Of a stretch of 30,653 bases of DNA, positions 1 through 9,061 are shown piece by piece. The notes beneath the pieces are model-generated. The model was not told the origin of the DNA. It made no database searches and worked only from the letters and a program-made list of their open reading frames with translations. Location of the stretch: the NCBI GenBank assembly GCA_019417465.1, contig DXVF01000019.1, positions 1 through 30,653 on the forward strand, in the 5' to 3' direction. Source of the DNA: Clostridiales bacterium (GTDB taxonomy: Bacteria > Bacillota > Clostridia > TANB77 > CAG-508). Position numbers and translations under genes: made by a program. Each line of letters starts with the position of its first letter. Within the stretch, counting starts at the first letter, position 1.

Positions 1-979
<979 letters not shown>

Positions 980-1161
980 TTGTATTTATATTTTCGTTTC
1001 TTTCGAAACTTATTATAAATCTTTTTTAGAGTTTAAGCTCATTTGTTTTCTATTATTTTTTGGTAGTAATAGTACTACCGCTTTTGGTTTCTCTAAAGGT
1101 TTATTGTTTACTTTTCAATGTACTTTTTTTGTCGTTTTCATTTCTGTAAGCGACGTTTTTT

Positions 1162-1190
1162 ATTGTACTATTTTTCTATAAGTTTGTCAA
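1162..1190 (-). promoter_or_regulatory. rRNA promoter, proximal (P2)
   Basis: On the minus strand TTGACA (1190-1185), 17-nt spacer, TACAAT (1167-1162): a near-perfect sigma-A promoter aimed at the 16S gene, with transcription starting near 1155. Confidence 0.85.
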
Positions 1191-1344
1191 TATGTTTTTA
1201 AAATTTTTTTAAGTTTTTTTGTCGAATTTTTAAGTGCAAAATAATAAACTAGTAACAACGTTATCTTTCAAATAGATGTCTATATTTTTTACTAATTTAT
1301 ATAAAAAATTTTATATATTTTTGTCTGATGTTTAGTACTTATTT

Positions 1345-1373
1345 ATAATAACATGATGAACATTTAAAGTCAA
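1345..1373 (-). promoter_or_regulatory. rRNA promoter, distal (P1)
   Basis: Minus strand TTGACT (1373-1368), 17-nt spacer, TATTAT (1350-1345). Tandem promoters are usual for rRNA operons. The two lie 183 nt apart. Confidence 0.6.
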
Positions 1374-1494
1374 TACTTTTTTTAAAGTTTTTTAACTTTT
1401 TTTATATGTAATTTTTACTTACTTGCTATATGTATTATATTATCACTTTTATTTTCAAAAATCAATACTATTTCTTTGGTAATTTATCCCTATT

Positions 1495-1729
1495 TTATAT
1501 CTCCACTAATATTACGTCATCACCTATACATTTAATATTTTGCCACTGTATAACTATATCATTATTACCAGCAAACATATTTAAGATCTTATTATTCCCA
1601 GGTACTATTATTGATGTAATTCTACCAGTTTCTAAATCTGCACATACATCTTGAACAAAACCGTAATCTTCTCCCATCATTTATGTTTATAACTTCTTTA
1701 TGTTTAAAATCTAACCCTTTCTGTCCCAT
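1495..1729 (-). CDS. ymxH: YlmC/YmxH family sporulation protein, read through a +1 frameshift at CGG
   Basis: PRC-barrel-type small protein of the YlmC/YmxH family, found beside sigE/sigG in spore formers; exact role unknown. ATG at 1729 follows AGGAGG at a 5-nt gap. The first frame reads MGQKGLDFKHKEVININD then GRRL and meets in-frame CGG (codon 23, 1663-1661). Skipping the C continues in the next frame with GFVQDVCADLETG and then RITSIIVPG, the family's G-R-x-L-G ... D-x-x-T-G ... I-x-x-I-I-V-P-G pattern, to a stop at 1495. Total 77 residues, the usual size. Without the shift the product is a truncated peptide. A downstream ATG in the second frame (1680) has no ribosome binding site and would drop the conserved N-terminus. 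Lies behind the sigG terminator, so probably its own transcript. Confidence 0.85.
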
Positions 1730-1763
1730 ATATACCTCCTTCACATTATATATTATATTATAA

Positions 1764-1795
1764 ATCAAAAAAAAGTTGCTAAAAAACTAACTTTT
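1764..1795 (-). terminator. rho-independent terminator behind sigG
   Basis: Minus strand AAAAGTT, short loop, AACTTTT followed by a run of eight T. It separates sigG from ymxH. Confidence 0.65.
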
Positions 1796-1855
1796 CATTT
1801 TTCAAATGAGCCAAAAGATACTATATGATAAGATGATTTTTATCTCCATAGTAGT

Positions 1856-1889
1856 TCTAGAAGGTATGATATGTATCATACCTTCTAGA
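1856..1889. repeat. 34-nt perfect palindrome between sigG and its terminator
   Basis: TCTAGAAGGTATGATA, two central bases, then its exact reverse complement TATCATACCTTCTAGA. It sits 68 nt downstream of the sigG stop. No T-run follows on either strand, so it is not a normal terminator. It may be an RNA-stabilising hairpin or a protein-binding site. Confidence 0.8.
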
Positions 1890-1956
1890 TTGGACTTGCA
1901 AGTAAAACCATTGTTCAGTAACCTACTTTTATTTTACAATTTACTTTTTAACAATA

Positions 1957-2730
1957 TTATTTATATATTCTTTTTATATGATTAATTGCACTTTTTTCAA
2001 GTCTTGATACTTGTGCTTGTGAAATACCTATTTCTTCTGCGACTTCCATTTGAGTCCTTCCTTCGAAGAATCTTTTTGAAACAATCATCTTTTCTTTATC
2101 ATTTAGTTTTTTCATTGCTTCAGCAATTGTTATACTCTCAGCCCAATGTTCATCTGTATTTTTCTTATCACTTACTTGATCCATGATGTATAAATTTTCA
2201 CTACCATCACCATATATAGGTTCTTGAAGTGAGATTGGTTCTTGAATAGCATCTAAACTAAAAACAATTTCTTCTTTATCTATATTTAATTCTTTTGCAA
2301 TTTCTTCTATTGTAGGTTCTTTTTGTGTTTCTTTTATTATTCTTTCTTTCACACTAAGTGCTTTATAAGCTAAATCTCTTATTGATCTACTTACTCTTAT
2401 AGGATTATTATCTCTTAAATATCTTCTTATTTCACCTATAATCATTGGAACAGCGTACGTACTGAATTGAACATTTTGTGATAAATCAAAATTATCTATA
2501 GCTTTTATTAAACCTACACATCCAACTTGAAATAAATCATCTAGATTTTCTCCTCTTCCATAAAATCTTTTAATAACACTTAGTACTAATCTTAAATTTC
2601 CATTTACAAAATCATCTCTTGCTTCTTCATCACCATTTTTTATTTTAATTAGTAATTCATTTTTTTCTTTATTTGATAGAACAGGTAGTTTAGCAGTATT
2701 TACTGATGCAATCTCTACTTTCTTTATCAA
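1957..2730 (-). CDS. sigG: RNA polymerase sporulation sigma factor SigG
   Basis: Late forespore sigma factor. 257 residues, like its Bacillus homologue. Region 2 shows GNLRLVLSVIKRF then DDLFQVGCVGLIKAIDNFD (core binding and -10 recognition); region 3 VSRSIRDLAYKA; region 4 has the helix-turn-helix TQMEVAEEIGISQAQVSRLE near the C-terminus. The N-terminus EIASVNTAKLPVLSN matches the SigG-specific leader and separates it from SigF. Start is TTG at 2730 behind AAAGGAGG. It lies 58 nt after sigE, the classic spoIIGA-sigE-sigG order, and is intact with no in-frame CGG. Likely read through from the sigE operon plus a forespore promoter in the gap that I cannot place with confidence. Confidence 0.95.
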   Translation of the reverse strand: MIKKVEIASVNTAKLPVLSNKEKNELLIKIKNGDEEARDDFVNGNLRLVLSVIKRFYGRGENLDDLFQVGCVGLIKAIDNFDLSQNVQFSTYAVPMIIGEIRRYLRDNNPIRVSRSIRDLAYKALSVKERIIKETQKEPTIEEIAKELNIDKEEIVFSLDAIQEPISLQEPIYGDGSENLYIMDQVSDKKNTDEHWAESITIAEAMKKLNDKEKMIVSKRFFEGRTQMEVAEEIGISQAQVSRLEKSAINHIKRIYK

Positions 2731-2788
2731 ATAAATACCTCCTTTGGTTTATAATTAATATAATTATTTCCAAAGAAGGCATTCTTAT

Positions 2789-3521
2789 TCATCCTGTCTT
2801 ACTCATTATATCTTTTTTCATCTTTCCTATAATTTTCTTTTCTAATCTAGAAATATAACTTTGAGAAATACCAAGCATATCCGCAACTTCTTTTTGTGTT
2901 TTCTCCTTTCCACTTATAAAACCAAATCGTAATTCCATTATATTTCTTTCTCTATTACTCAATTTTTTTATAGATGCTTTTAGTAAAGTCTTATCTACTT
3001 CCTCTTCTATTCTTCTAGATGTCACATCAGAATCTGTCCCTAAAATATCCGATAATAACAGTTCATTTCCATCTCCATCTTGATTCAATGGTTCATCTAT
3101 TGAAATTTCCCCTTTTATTTTATTACTTCTTCTTAAATACATTAATATTTCATTTTCTATACATCTAGACGCATATGTTGCTAGTTTAATCTTTTTGTCA
3201 GTATTAAAAGTATTTATTGCCTTCATTAATCCTATTGTTCCAATAGATATTAAATCTTCAATTCCAATACCCGTATTTTCAAACTTTTTAGCTATGTATA
3301 CAACCAATCTAAGATTTCTTTCAACTAATGTCTGCCTTACTGTATCATCTTCTGATGCTAATTTATTTAATAATTCTTCCTCTTCTTCACCGAGTAAGTG
3401 GTGGTGGCAAGCTTTGACTTCCACCTATATAATATATAGGTAATGTTTGGGTCCCATCTTTATTAACATACTTTACATATAATGTATTAATACTAGACTT
3501 TAATATTTGAAGTAAATTCAC
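2789..3521 (-). CDS. sigE: RNA polymerase sporulation sigma factor pro-SigE, read through a +1 frameshift at CGG
   Basis: Early mother-cell sigma factor, made as an inactive precursor and cleaved by SpoIIGA. GTG at 3521 follows AAAGGAGG. The first frame gives the pro-sequence (NLLQILKSSINTLYVKYVN ... YYIGGSQSLPPPLT), matching the family's YYIGGSEALPPPL segment, and then meets CGG (codon 44, 3392-3390) directly followed by TGA. Skipping the C gives GEEEEELLNKLAS and the full sigma core: ERNLRLVVYIAKKFENTG, DLISIGTIGLMKAINTFN, ATYASRCIENEILMYLRR and helix-turn-helix TQKEVADMLGISQSYISRLE. Total 243 residues against about 239 in Bacillus. The in-frame ATG at 3424 in the second frame would yield a factor without its pro-sequence and has no ribosome binding site. 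The gene overlaps the end of spoIIGA by 29 nt. Confidence 0.93.
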
Positions 3522-4426
3522 TTTCTATCCTCCTTTCTAACAAATCTAATCCAACTAGTGCTGTATAGTTTCCGTTTTTAGTAAGATGCTCATCATAAAT
3601 TCCTATAATAGAATTGCTTATAATTATTTCTTCTTCCTCAAAAGATATTATTACCTTATCTGCTTTTATTCCCAGTAACATTCCATTTTGTTTACCTAAA
3701 GACGAAAAAGGTATTACTCTAAATCTAGACACATAATACTCTAATTCAGTATCTTCATCTTTGCCCAAGTAGTTACCTTTTAATATTTCTTTTAAATTAT
3801 TTAATATATTATTAGGCAATATACTTACTAATTCATATTTTTCCACGACTATAACTGGATATCCAGAAATTGGTTCTTTTAATAAATTTCCGCTATCGAT
3901 TAAAGCTTTTACACTAATATTTTTTTGATTAATCTGAATATTTATTTTGCAATACATATCCTTTGTAGACATTTTAGTTTTTACTACTTTGAAAGCAATA
4001 TGACTAATTACAAATCCAACAATTCCTCCAAGTGCAGCTATCTTTAGTGGATAGTTTCCTACATATACTCCATTTCTCATCATTATATTCTCTGGTTTCA
4101 CGAAATATAGTAATGCAAAAGCACTACCTCCGAATACAAAAGAGATTAAATAAAACATTATTAATTCTTTAAATAACTTTTTGAAATTCTTTGGCAAATA
4201 TGCAATATACACCATAATTATTGATAAAAGTATCTTAATAATCAAATTTGAATAGATGATCGTATTTTGCAGATAAACCAAGACTGCATATATACTGCCG
4301 AAGAATACTTGAAATAATAATTAACAATTGTTTACTTTTTATTTTCATGATATATCTAACAGCAAAAAGTAATATATAGTTCATAAAAAAGTTTTCTAAA
4401 AATATAACATCTAAATATACGGTCAA
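3493..4426 (-). CDS. spoIIGA: Sigma-E processing peptidase SpoIIGA, read through a +1 frameshift at CGG
   Basis: Membrane aspartic protease that cleaves pro-SigE. ATG at 4426 follows AAGGAG. First frame: MTVYLDVIFLENFFMNYILL, the family N-terminus and first membrane helix, up to SSIL, then CGG (codon 43, 4300-4298). Skipping the C gives GSIYAVLVYLQNTIIYSNLI, matching the family's G-S-x-Y-A motif and second helix, then further helices and the protease domain with catalytic D-S-G (ALIDSGNLLKEPISGYPVIV) and a second loop VGLDLLERRI. Restored length 310 residues, as in Bacillus (309). Without the shift translation ends about 20 codons later. Its substrate gene sigE lies next to it and carries the same kind of shift. 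Confidence 0.93.
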
Positions 4427-4552
4427 GTTCGTTGCTCCTTACAAATTACTAAAGAATATTTTTTATAAATAATGAAATAATACAGATACTAGTCATGTTT
4501 CACAATTAATATTCTAACTCTTATAGTTTTAAAAATATGTCAGTTCTTGATG

Positions 4553-4594
4553 CAGAAAAAAAGAAATAATCTACAAATTAAGATTATTTCTTTT
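4553..4594 (-). terminator. terminator behind ftsZ
   Basis: Perfect 14-bp stem AAAAGAAATAATCT (4559-4572) with AGATTATTTCTTTT (4581-4594), 8-nt loop, followed on the minus strand by a T-run. It separates ftsAZ from the spoIIGA operon. Confidence 0.8.
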
Positions 4595-4651
4595 CTATTA
4601 TGATATTTAGTTTTTTATTTCCTTATTTTTATTCATAATTATTGCATCTTT

Positions 4652-5776
4652 TTATTTATTCATTCCTTTATTTTTTCTTAAGAATGATGGAATATCTAAA
4701 TCATTTGATGAATTAGATGCCTCTTGTGAAGATGGAATTGAATTTATCTTTTTATCCCATGCTTTGCTAACAATTTCTCCAACAGGAACTGTATTTCCTA
4801 CTGTAGGTTCTTTTTCAAATCCTGTAGCAATAACAGTTATCACTATATCTTCATCTAAAGTTTCATCTATTACTGCACCAAATATAATATTAGCTTCTGG
4901 ATCAACACTTCTTTGAATTAATTCTGCTGCTGTATTTACTTCATGTAATCCTAAGCTAGATCCACCAGTAATATTAATAATTACACCTCTAGCACCTTCT
5001 ATTGATGTTTCAAGTAATGGACTTTGAACAGCTTGTTTTGCTGCATCTTCAGCTCTATTTTCACCTGATGATCTTCCAATACCCATATGTGCCATTCCTG
5101 TATTTAGCATAATTGTTTTTACATCTGCAAAGTCTAGGTTAACAAGTCCTGGTATTGCAATTAAGTCTGATATACCTTGAACACCTTGTCTTAATACATC
5201 ATCTGCCATTTTAAAAGCTTCAACTATTGAAGTTTTTCTATCAATAACTTGTAATAATTTATCATTTGGAATAACTACTAATGTATCAACTTTACCTTTA
5301 AGACTCTCTATTCCTCTATCTGCTTGAGATAATCTTTTCTTTCCTTCAAAAGTAAATGGCTTTGTAACAACACCTATTGTTAATATTCCCATTTCTTTTG
5401 CACATGCTGCAACTATTGGTGCAGCTCCTGTACCTGTTCCTCCACCCATTCCGGCTGTAACAAATACCATATCAGCACCGCGAAGTGCTTCTGTAATTTC
5501 TGCTTTGCTCTCTTCAGCAGCTTGTGCTCCAATATCTGGATTAGCTCCTGCTCCTAACCCTCTTGTTATTTTTTCTCCAATTTGAATCTTAGATGCTGCT
5601 TTTGATAGTAATAAAGCTTGTCTATCTGTATTTACTGCAACAAATTCAACTCCTCTTATTCCTGAATCTACCATTCTGTTAACAGCATTAGTTCCTGCTC
5701 CACCTACACCTATTACTTTAATTGTAGCAGTTCCATCTATCATGATTCCGCTTTCTTCAACGCTATCCATTATCAT
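4652..5776 (-). CDS. ftsZ: Cell division protein FtsZ
   Basis: Tubulin-like GTPase that forms the division ring. 374 residues. N-terminal GTP-binding segment IKVIGVGGAGTNAVNRM, then VAVNTDRQAL, the tubulin signature GGGTGTGAAP, T7 loop region (NLDFADVKTIM) and C-terminal peptide DIPSFLRKNKG that binds FtsA. ATG at 5776 follows AGGAGG. Three CGG triplets occur within it (5451, 5478, 5748) and all are out of frame, falling in GCC GGA, CGC GGT and AGC GGA contexts. CGC is used as Arg here. Co-transcribed with ftsA (61-nt gap). Confidence 0.98.
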   Translation of the reverse strand: MIMDSVEESGIMIDGTATIKVIGVGGAGTNAVNRMVDSGIRGVEFVAVNTDRQALLLSKAASKIQIGEKITRGLGAGANPDIGAQAAEESKAEITEALRGADMVFVTAGMGGGTGTGAAPIVAACAKEMGILTIGVVTKPFTFEGKKRLSQADRGIESLKGKVDTLVVIPNDKLLQVIDRKTSIVEAFKMADDVLRQGVQGISDLIAIPGLVNLDFADVKTIMLNTGMAHMGIGRSSGENRAEDAAKQAVQSPLLETSIEGARGVIINITGGSSLGLHEVNTAAELIQRSVDPEANIIFGAVIDETLDEDIVITVIATGFEKEPTVGNTVPVGEIVSKAWDKKINSIPSSQEASNSSNDLDIPSFLRKNKGMNK

Positions 5777-5836
5777 AATGTTTCCTCCTAAAATTTATAT
5801 TTTTTAAAATTAAAAACGTTTGCCTTTATTTTTCTA

Positions 5837-7066
5837 TTATGAATAGAAAAATTCTTTAATTTTTTCAAGTATTCTTTTAAATATACTTTGTTCTGAACCA
5901 GAATCTATATTACTTGAAACATTTTTTGCAAAAGGTCTTGCTGCTATATATCTAACTAATGCATATGCTGTTCTATAGCTTGGTCTTATTGTACTTATTA
6001 GTCTTCCTGTTGATATCTTTACTGGTATATTTAAAATTATTTTTCCAGCAACATCGCTTTTATTAATATTACTAATTCCTTGTCCTGTTAGAACAACATT
6101 GTTAATTCTAGATTTAACACCTTGTGCTGTTATATCCTTATTAACTATTGAAAATATTTCTTCTATTCTTGCTTCTATTATTTCTATAAGCTCTGAACTT
6201 TTTATTACTTTATTTTTAGATTCATTTCTGCAAGTATTTAGTATTATCTCATTATCATTATCTATAAAAGATTTCATTGCTAATCCATATTGTCTTTTTA
6301 ATTTATCTGCTTCTTCAATTGATATATCTAGTACTAAAGCTATATCATTAGTAATATTATCTCCACCTAAAGGTACTGTATTAGTATATATAAATGAATT
6401 TCCTTCAAATACTCCTATATCAGTATTTCCAGCTCCAATATCCAAAATCATTATATTGTCATTTAATTCATTTGTATCTAATATAAGATTTCTTTCTGCC
6501 AATGTTTCTGGCACTAATCCATCTATTTCCAAACTTACTTTTCTAAAAATATTACATAGTTGTCTAATATAATCTTTATCTGCTAATATTACTTGTGCTT
6601 TCATAGTGAAATTATTACTTAAATTTCCTACTGGATCGCTTACTATCTTTCCGTCTTCTAATACAAATTCATCTGCAACTATATCTATTATACTTTTTCC
6701 CTCTGGTATATCTATGTCTTTTGCTTGCATCAATGCAGAAGATATATCTTTTACTGAAATACCTGCATATCTATCTCTTGATTCTTTGCTTATACTATTT
6801 TGAACAATTGTAACATATTTTCCAGGTATTGTTACATAAGATGAATTTATTTTAAGTCCAGATTCCATCTCTGCATCTTTAACAGCATTTTCAATCGCAA
6901 TTGCTACTGCATCTTCATCTACTATTTTCCCTTTTTTAATAGCGCTACATTTGTGACTAGTACTGCAAATTATTTCGATTTGATTGAAGTTATTGACTTC
7001 TCCTACAACAAGACTAACTTTAGATGTACCTATATCAATACCTACTATTATATCACCTATAGCCAA
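5837..7066 (-). CDS. ftsA: Cell division protein FtsA
   Basis: Actin-like ATPase that tethers FtsZ to the membrane. About 409 residues. Shows the phosphate-1 motif IVGIDIGTSKVSLVVGE, the second phosphate motif IMILDIGAGNTDIGVF, VVLTGQGISNI and a short amphipathic C-terminal tail (FKRILEKIKEFFYS) for membrane binding. The open frame extends to ATG at 7081, but that codon lies inside the only ribosome binding site (GGAGGAG). TTG at 7066, eight bases beyond it, is the better start. A consensus promoter lies just upstream. Confidence 0.95.
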   Translation of the reverse strand: MAIGDIIVGIDIGTSKVSLVVGEVNNFNQIEIICSTSHKCSAIKKGKIVDEDAVAIAIENAVKDAEMESGLKINSSYVTIPGKYVTIVQNSISKESRDRYAGISVKDISSALMQAKDIDIPEGKSIIDIVADEFVLEDGKIVSDPVGNLSNNFTMKAQVILADKDYIRQLCNIFRKVSLEIDGLVPETLAERNLILDTNELNDNIMILDIGAGNTDIGVFEGNSFIYTNTVPLGGDNITNDIALVLDISIEEADKLKRQYGLAMKSFIDNDNEIILNTCRNESKNKVIKSSELIEIIEARIEEIFSIVNKDITAQGVKSRINNVVLTGQGISNINKSDVAGKIILNIPVKISTGRLISTIRPSYRTAYALVRYIAARPFAKNVSSNIDSGSEQSIFKRILEKIKEFFYS

Positions 7067-7108
7067 AGTTAACTCCTCCATTTTTTACCGCATTTTAATT
7101 CTAGCCTA

Positions 7109-7137
7109 AGAATATTATATTTCTCCAAAAATGTCAA
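7109..7137 (-). promoter_or_regulatory. ftsA-ftsZ promoter
   Basis: Minus strand TTGACA (7137-7132), 17-nt spacer, TATTCT (7114-7109), 43 nt before the TTG start of ftsA. Confidence 0.7.
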
Positions 7138-7152
7138 TAGAATCTGTTATAT

Positions 7153-7184
7153 TTTTGTAATATTTTCGTAACAGTTTTGTAACA
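7153..7184. repeat. three tandem TTTTNGTAACA-like repeats upstream of the ftsA promoter
   Basis: Plus strand shows TTTTGTAATA, TTTTCGTAACA and TTTTGTAACA at about 11-nt period (7153-7184), immediately upstream of the -35 box. Helical spacing suggests binding on one DNA face. No known operator recognised. Confidence 0.45.
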
Positions 7185-7250
7185 ATGTCGTTTCTTGTAA
7201 ACTATTGACGCTTTCTATATAATTTTGTCTTTATATTCTTAGCACATTTT

Positions 7251-7637
7251 TCAAACTTTATCAATACTTTTTTTCTTACTTTTTTTATTTTCTTTCTTTT
7301 CTGCTAATTTTTCTATATAATATCTTCTTATAAATCCTAAGTTGTTAAACATTCTACTAACAAACACAAAAATAGCTGCTAAGTAAATATCTACATTTAA
7401 TTTTTCACCTAAATAAGTTAAAACAATTGCTAAAATTGCATTACCAAAAAAACCTGAAACAAATATTTTCATATCAAAGCTTTTTTTAATTATTGATGTA
7501 ATTCCTCCAAAAACTGTATCTAATGCTGCCATAATAGCAATAGCTAAATATCCTGAATATGTATATGGAATTATAGGAGCATACATTCCTATAACCGCAC
7601 CTAATATACATCCAATAACAATTGCAATAATAATCAT
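7251..7637 (-). CDS. sbp: Small basic protein (DUF1290/Sbp family membrane protein)
   Basis: 128-residue membrane protein of the small basic protein family that accompanies DUF881 and ftsA/ftsZ genes in Firmicutes; precise function unknown. Four hydrophobic segments are visible, starting with IIIAIVIGCILGAVIGMYAP and then the family's YLAIAIMAALDTVFGGI. The C-terminus is strongly basic (KKENKKSKKKS). ATG follows GAAGGAG. One nucleotide separates it from the DUF881 gene before it. Confidence 0.85.
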   Translation of the reverse strand: MIIIAIVIGCILGAVIGMYAPIIPYTYSGYLAIAIMAALDTVFGGITSIIKKSFDMKIFVSGFFGNAILAIVLTYLGEKLNVDIYLAAIFVFVSRMFNNLGFIRRYYIEKLAEKKENKKSKKKSIDKV

Positions 7638-7638
7638 T

Positions 7639-8349
7639 TTACTCTTCTCCTTCTTTTATATACTTAAAATTAATTTCTTGACTCATTTTATCGATTGTTA
7701 TATTCTTTTGTCTTTCTATCTTTATATCTATATCATATTGATTAGTATAATAATCTATAAAACCATTTTTAGCATTTAATGTACTATATAAATATGTTTG
7801 ATTCCCTATCGCTTTTACTTCATATGGAGATGAAATCCTTTGTCCATTAATTAGTAGTAAATCATTTGTTGCATCTGTAATATCAGTCATAGCAAGTATT
7901 CTTATACCATTAATAGATATAGCTTCTGCCCCTGCATATTTTAACTCATTAACTATTTCAGACAAGTCTGTTGCTAAAATTTTTGCATTATCCTTATCAA
8001 TTAATGTAACTATAACACCTTCTCCTTTTACCGTCTTTTTTCCTAATAATACATTAGTTTGCTCTAATTCTTGCTCTACTAAATATGATGAATCTTCATT
8101 TTTTTCTATTTGTTCTTCATATTCTAATATCTTTTGATTAGTAGAATCTAGAGTTTTATTAATTTGTTCATACTTACTTTTCCATGTTGATATTTCTTTT
8201 CTTAGCTCTGTTTCTCTAATAGCAGATTCAGCTTCAAAATCAGTTTCCTCCACTGCTTTAAATCTCATAAGTATAACAGAGACTAGTATAACACACATAA
8301 GAAATATAACAATACATATAGTTATATTTGTTTTTCTCAATTTATTCAC
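7639..8349 (-). CDS. DUF881 family protein, type A copy 1
   Basis: About 236 residues: one N-terminal membrane helix (ITICIVIFLMCVILVSVILM), a coiled-coil region of about 70 residues, then the DUF881 domain (KGEGVIVTLIDKDN, LKYAGAEAISINGIRI, ISSPYEVKAIG). The family, represented by B. subtilis YlxW/YlxX, sits in division clusters; biochemical role not established. Closest to the third member of this cluster (9062-9748). The frame opens at GTG 8349, but AAGAGGTG favours the in-frame TTG at 8340. Confidence 0.85.
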   Translation of the reverse strand: MNKLRKTNITICIVIFLMCVILVSVILMRFKAVEETDFEAESAIRETELRKEISTWKSKYEQINKTLDSTNQKILEYEEQIEKNEDSSYLVEQELEQTNVLLGKKTVKGEGVIVTLIDKDNAKILATDLSEIVNELKYAGAEAISINGIRILAMTDITDATNDLLLINGQRISSPYEVKAIGNQTYLYSTLNAKNGFIDYYTNQYDIDIKIERQKNITIDKMSQEINFKYIKEGEE

Positions 8350-8352
8350 CTC

Positions 8353-9039
8353 TTATGTAATAGTTTTTAAATGTTCAAAATTTATTAACCCATTATATTT
8401 TTGTATTTGTATATTACTTGATCTAATAACTTCTGTTTTTATTCCATTACTGTTTAATAATTCTATATATCCTCCAGGTCTTGCTAGAGCACCATATAAC
8501 AACCTTGTGTCTCCTATAGCATTTATAACAAAAGGCGATTCTATTTTCTCTTGATTTACTTTTATTATATTTCCCTCACATGAAATAACAGAACTCCATA
8601 TCAATCTTTGATTATTTATACTTATACATTCAGCTCCAGCATTTTTAAGTTCATTTATAATATTATCTAGATATTCTTTTATCCCTTCATCTAATTGCTT
8701 TACTGAAATATTAATTGTAACACCTTCTCCATTTACATCAGTTAGTCCTAAAATAGTATTATATTTTTTTATACTTTGTTCTTTTGAACTAAAATTTTCA
8801 TCATTTTTTGTTGCCTTTTGTCTAATGTTTTCTAGTTTTTTTTCTGCCTTTTCTAAATTAATTGCACTAGTATCATATTTATCTTTCCATTTCAGTACTT
8901 CATCTCTTAAGTTATCATTATAGGTACCTTTTAATACTGGAGAATTTATACCTTCTATTGTTCTAATCTGAATTAGTATAGCTACTACTATTATAAAACA
9001 CATTATAGCCAATATAATTGCAATTTTTCTTTTTGACAT
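8353..9039 (-). CDS. DUF881 family protein, type B copy 1
   Basis: About 228 residues from the ATG at 9039, which follows GGAGG; the frame could open at TTG 9057 but that codon lies in the ribosome binding site. Membrane helix (IAIILAIMCFIIVVAILIQI), coiled coil, DUF881 domain (GLTDVNGEGVTINISV, LKNAGAECISINNQRL, IESPFVINAIGDTRLLYGAL). Most similar to the fourth member (9761-10480), sharing the LLYG motif and a longer insert after GLT. Three nucleotides separate its stop from the frame of the next gene. Confidence 0.85.
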   Translation of the reverse strand: MSKRKIAIILAIMCFIIVVAILIQIRTIEGINSPVLKGTYNDNLRDEVLKWKDKYDTSAINLEKAEKKLENIRQKATKNDENFSSKEQSIKKYNTILGLTDVNGEGVTINISVKQLDEGIKEYLDNIINELKNAGAECISINNQRLIWSSVISCEGNIIKVNQEKIESPFVINAIGDTRLLYGALARPGGYIELLNSNGIKTEVIRSSNIQIQKYNGLINFEHLKTIT

Positions 9040-9061
9040 ATACAAAAAATCCTCCAATCTA

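Larger units (their letters stand above)
980..1494. other. rRNA leader and promoter region, no gene
   Basis: About 515 nt of very AT-rich sequence between ymxH and the 16S gene. It holds the two rRNA promoters annotated separately and a leader of about 180 nt between the proximal promoter and the 16S 5' end. The open frame on the plus strand at 1430-1654 is the antisense of ymxH and has no ribosome binding site. I see no tRNA. Confidence 0.7.

Noticed and set aside
1430..1654. Plus-strand frame opposite ymxH
   Set aside because: No ribosome binding site, low-complexity translation; the minus strand matches a known family.
4427..4550. Spo0A box (TGTCGAA) before spoIIGA
   Set aside because: I looked for it on both strands and saw no clear match; a weak TTGTGA-N17-TATTAT is present but not convincing.
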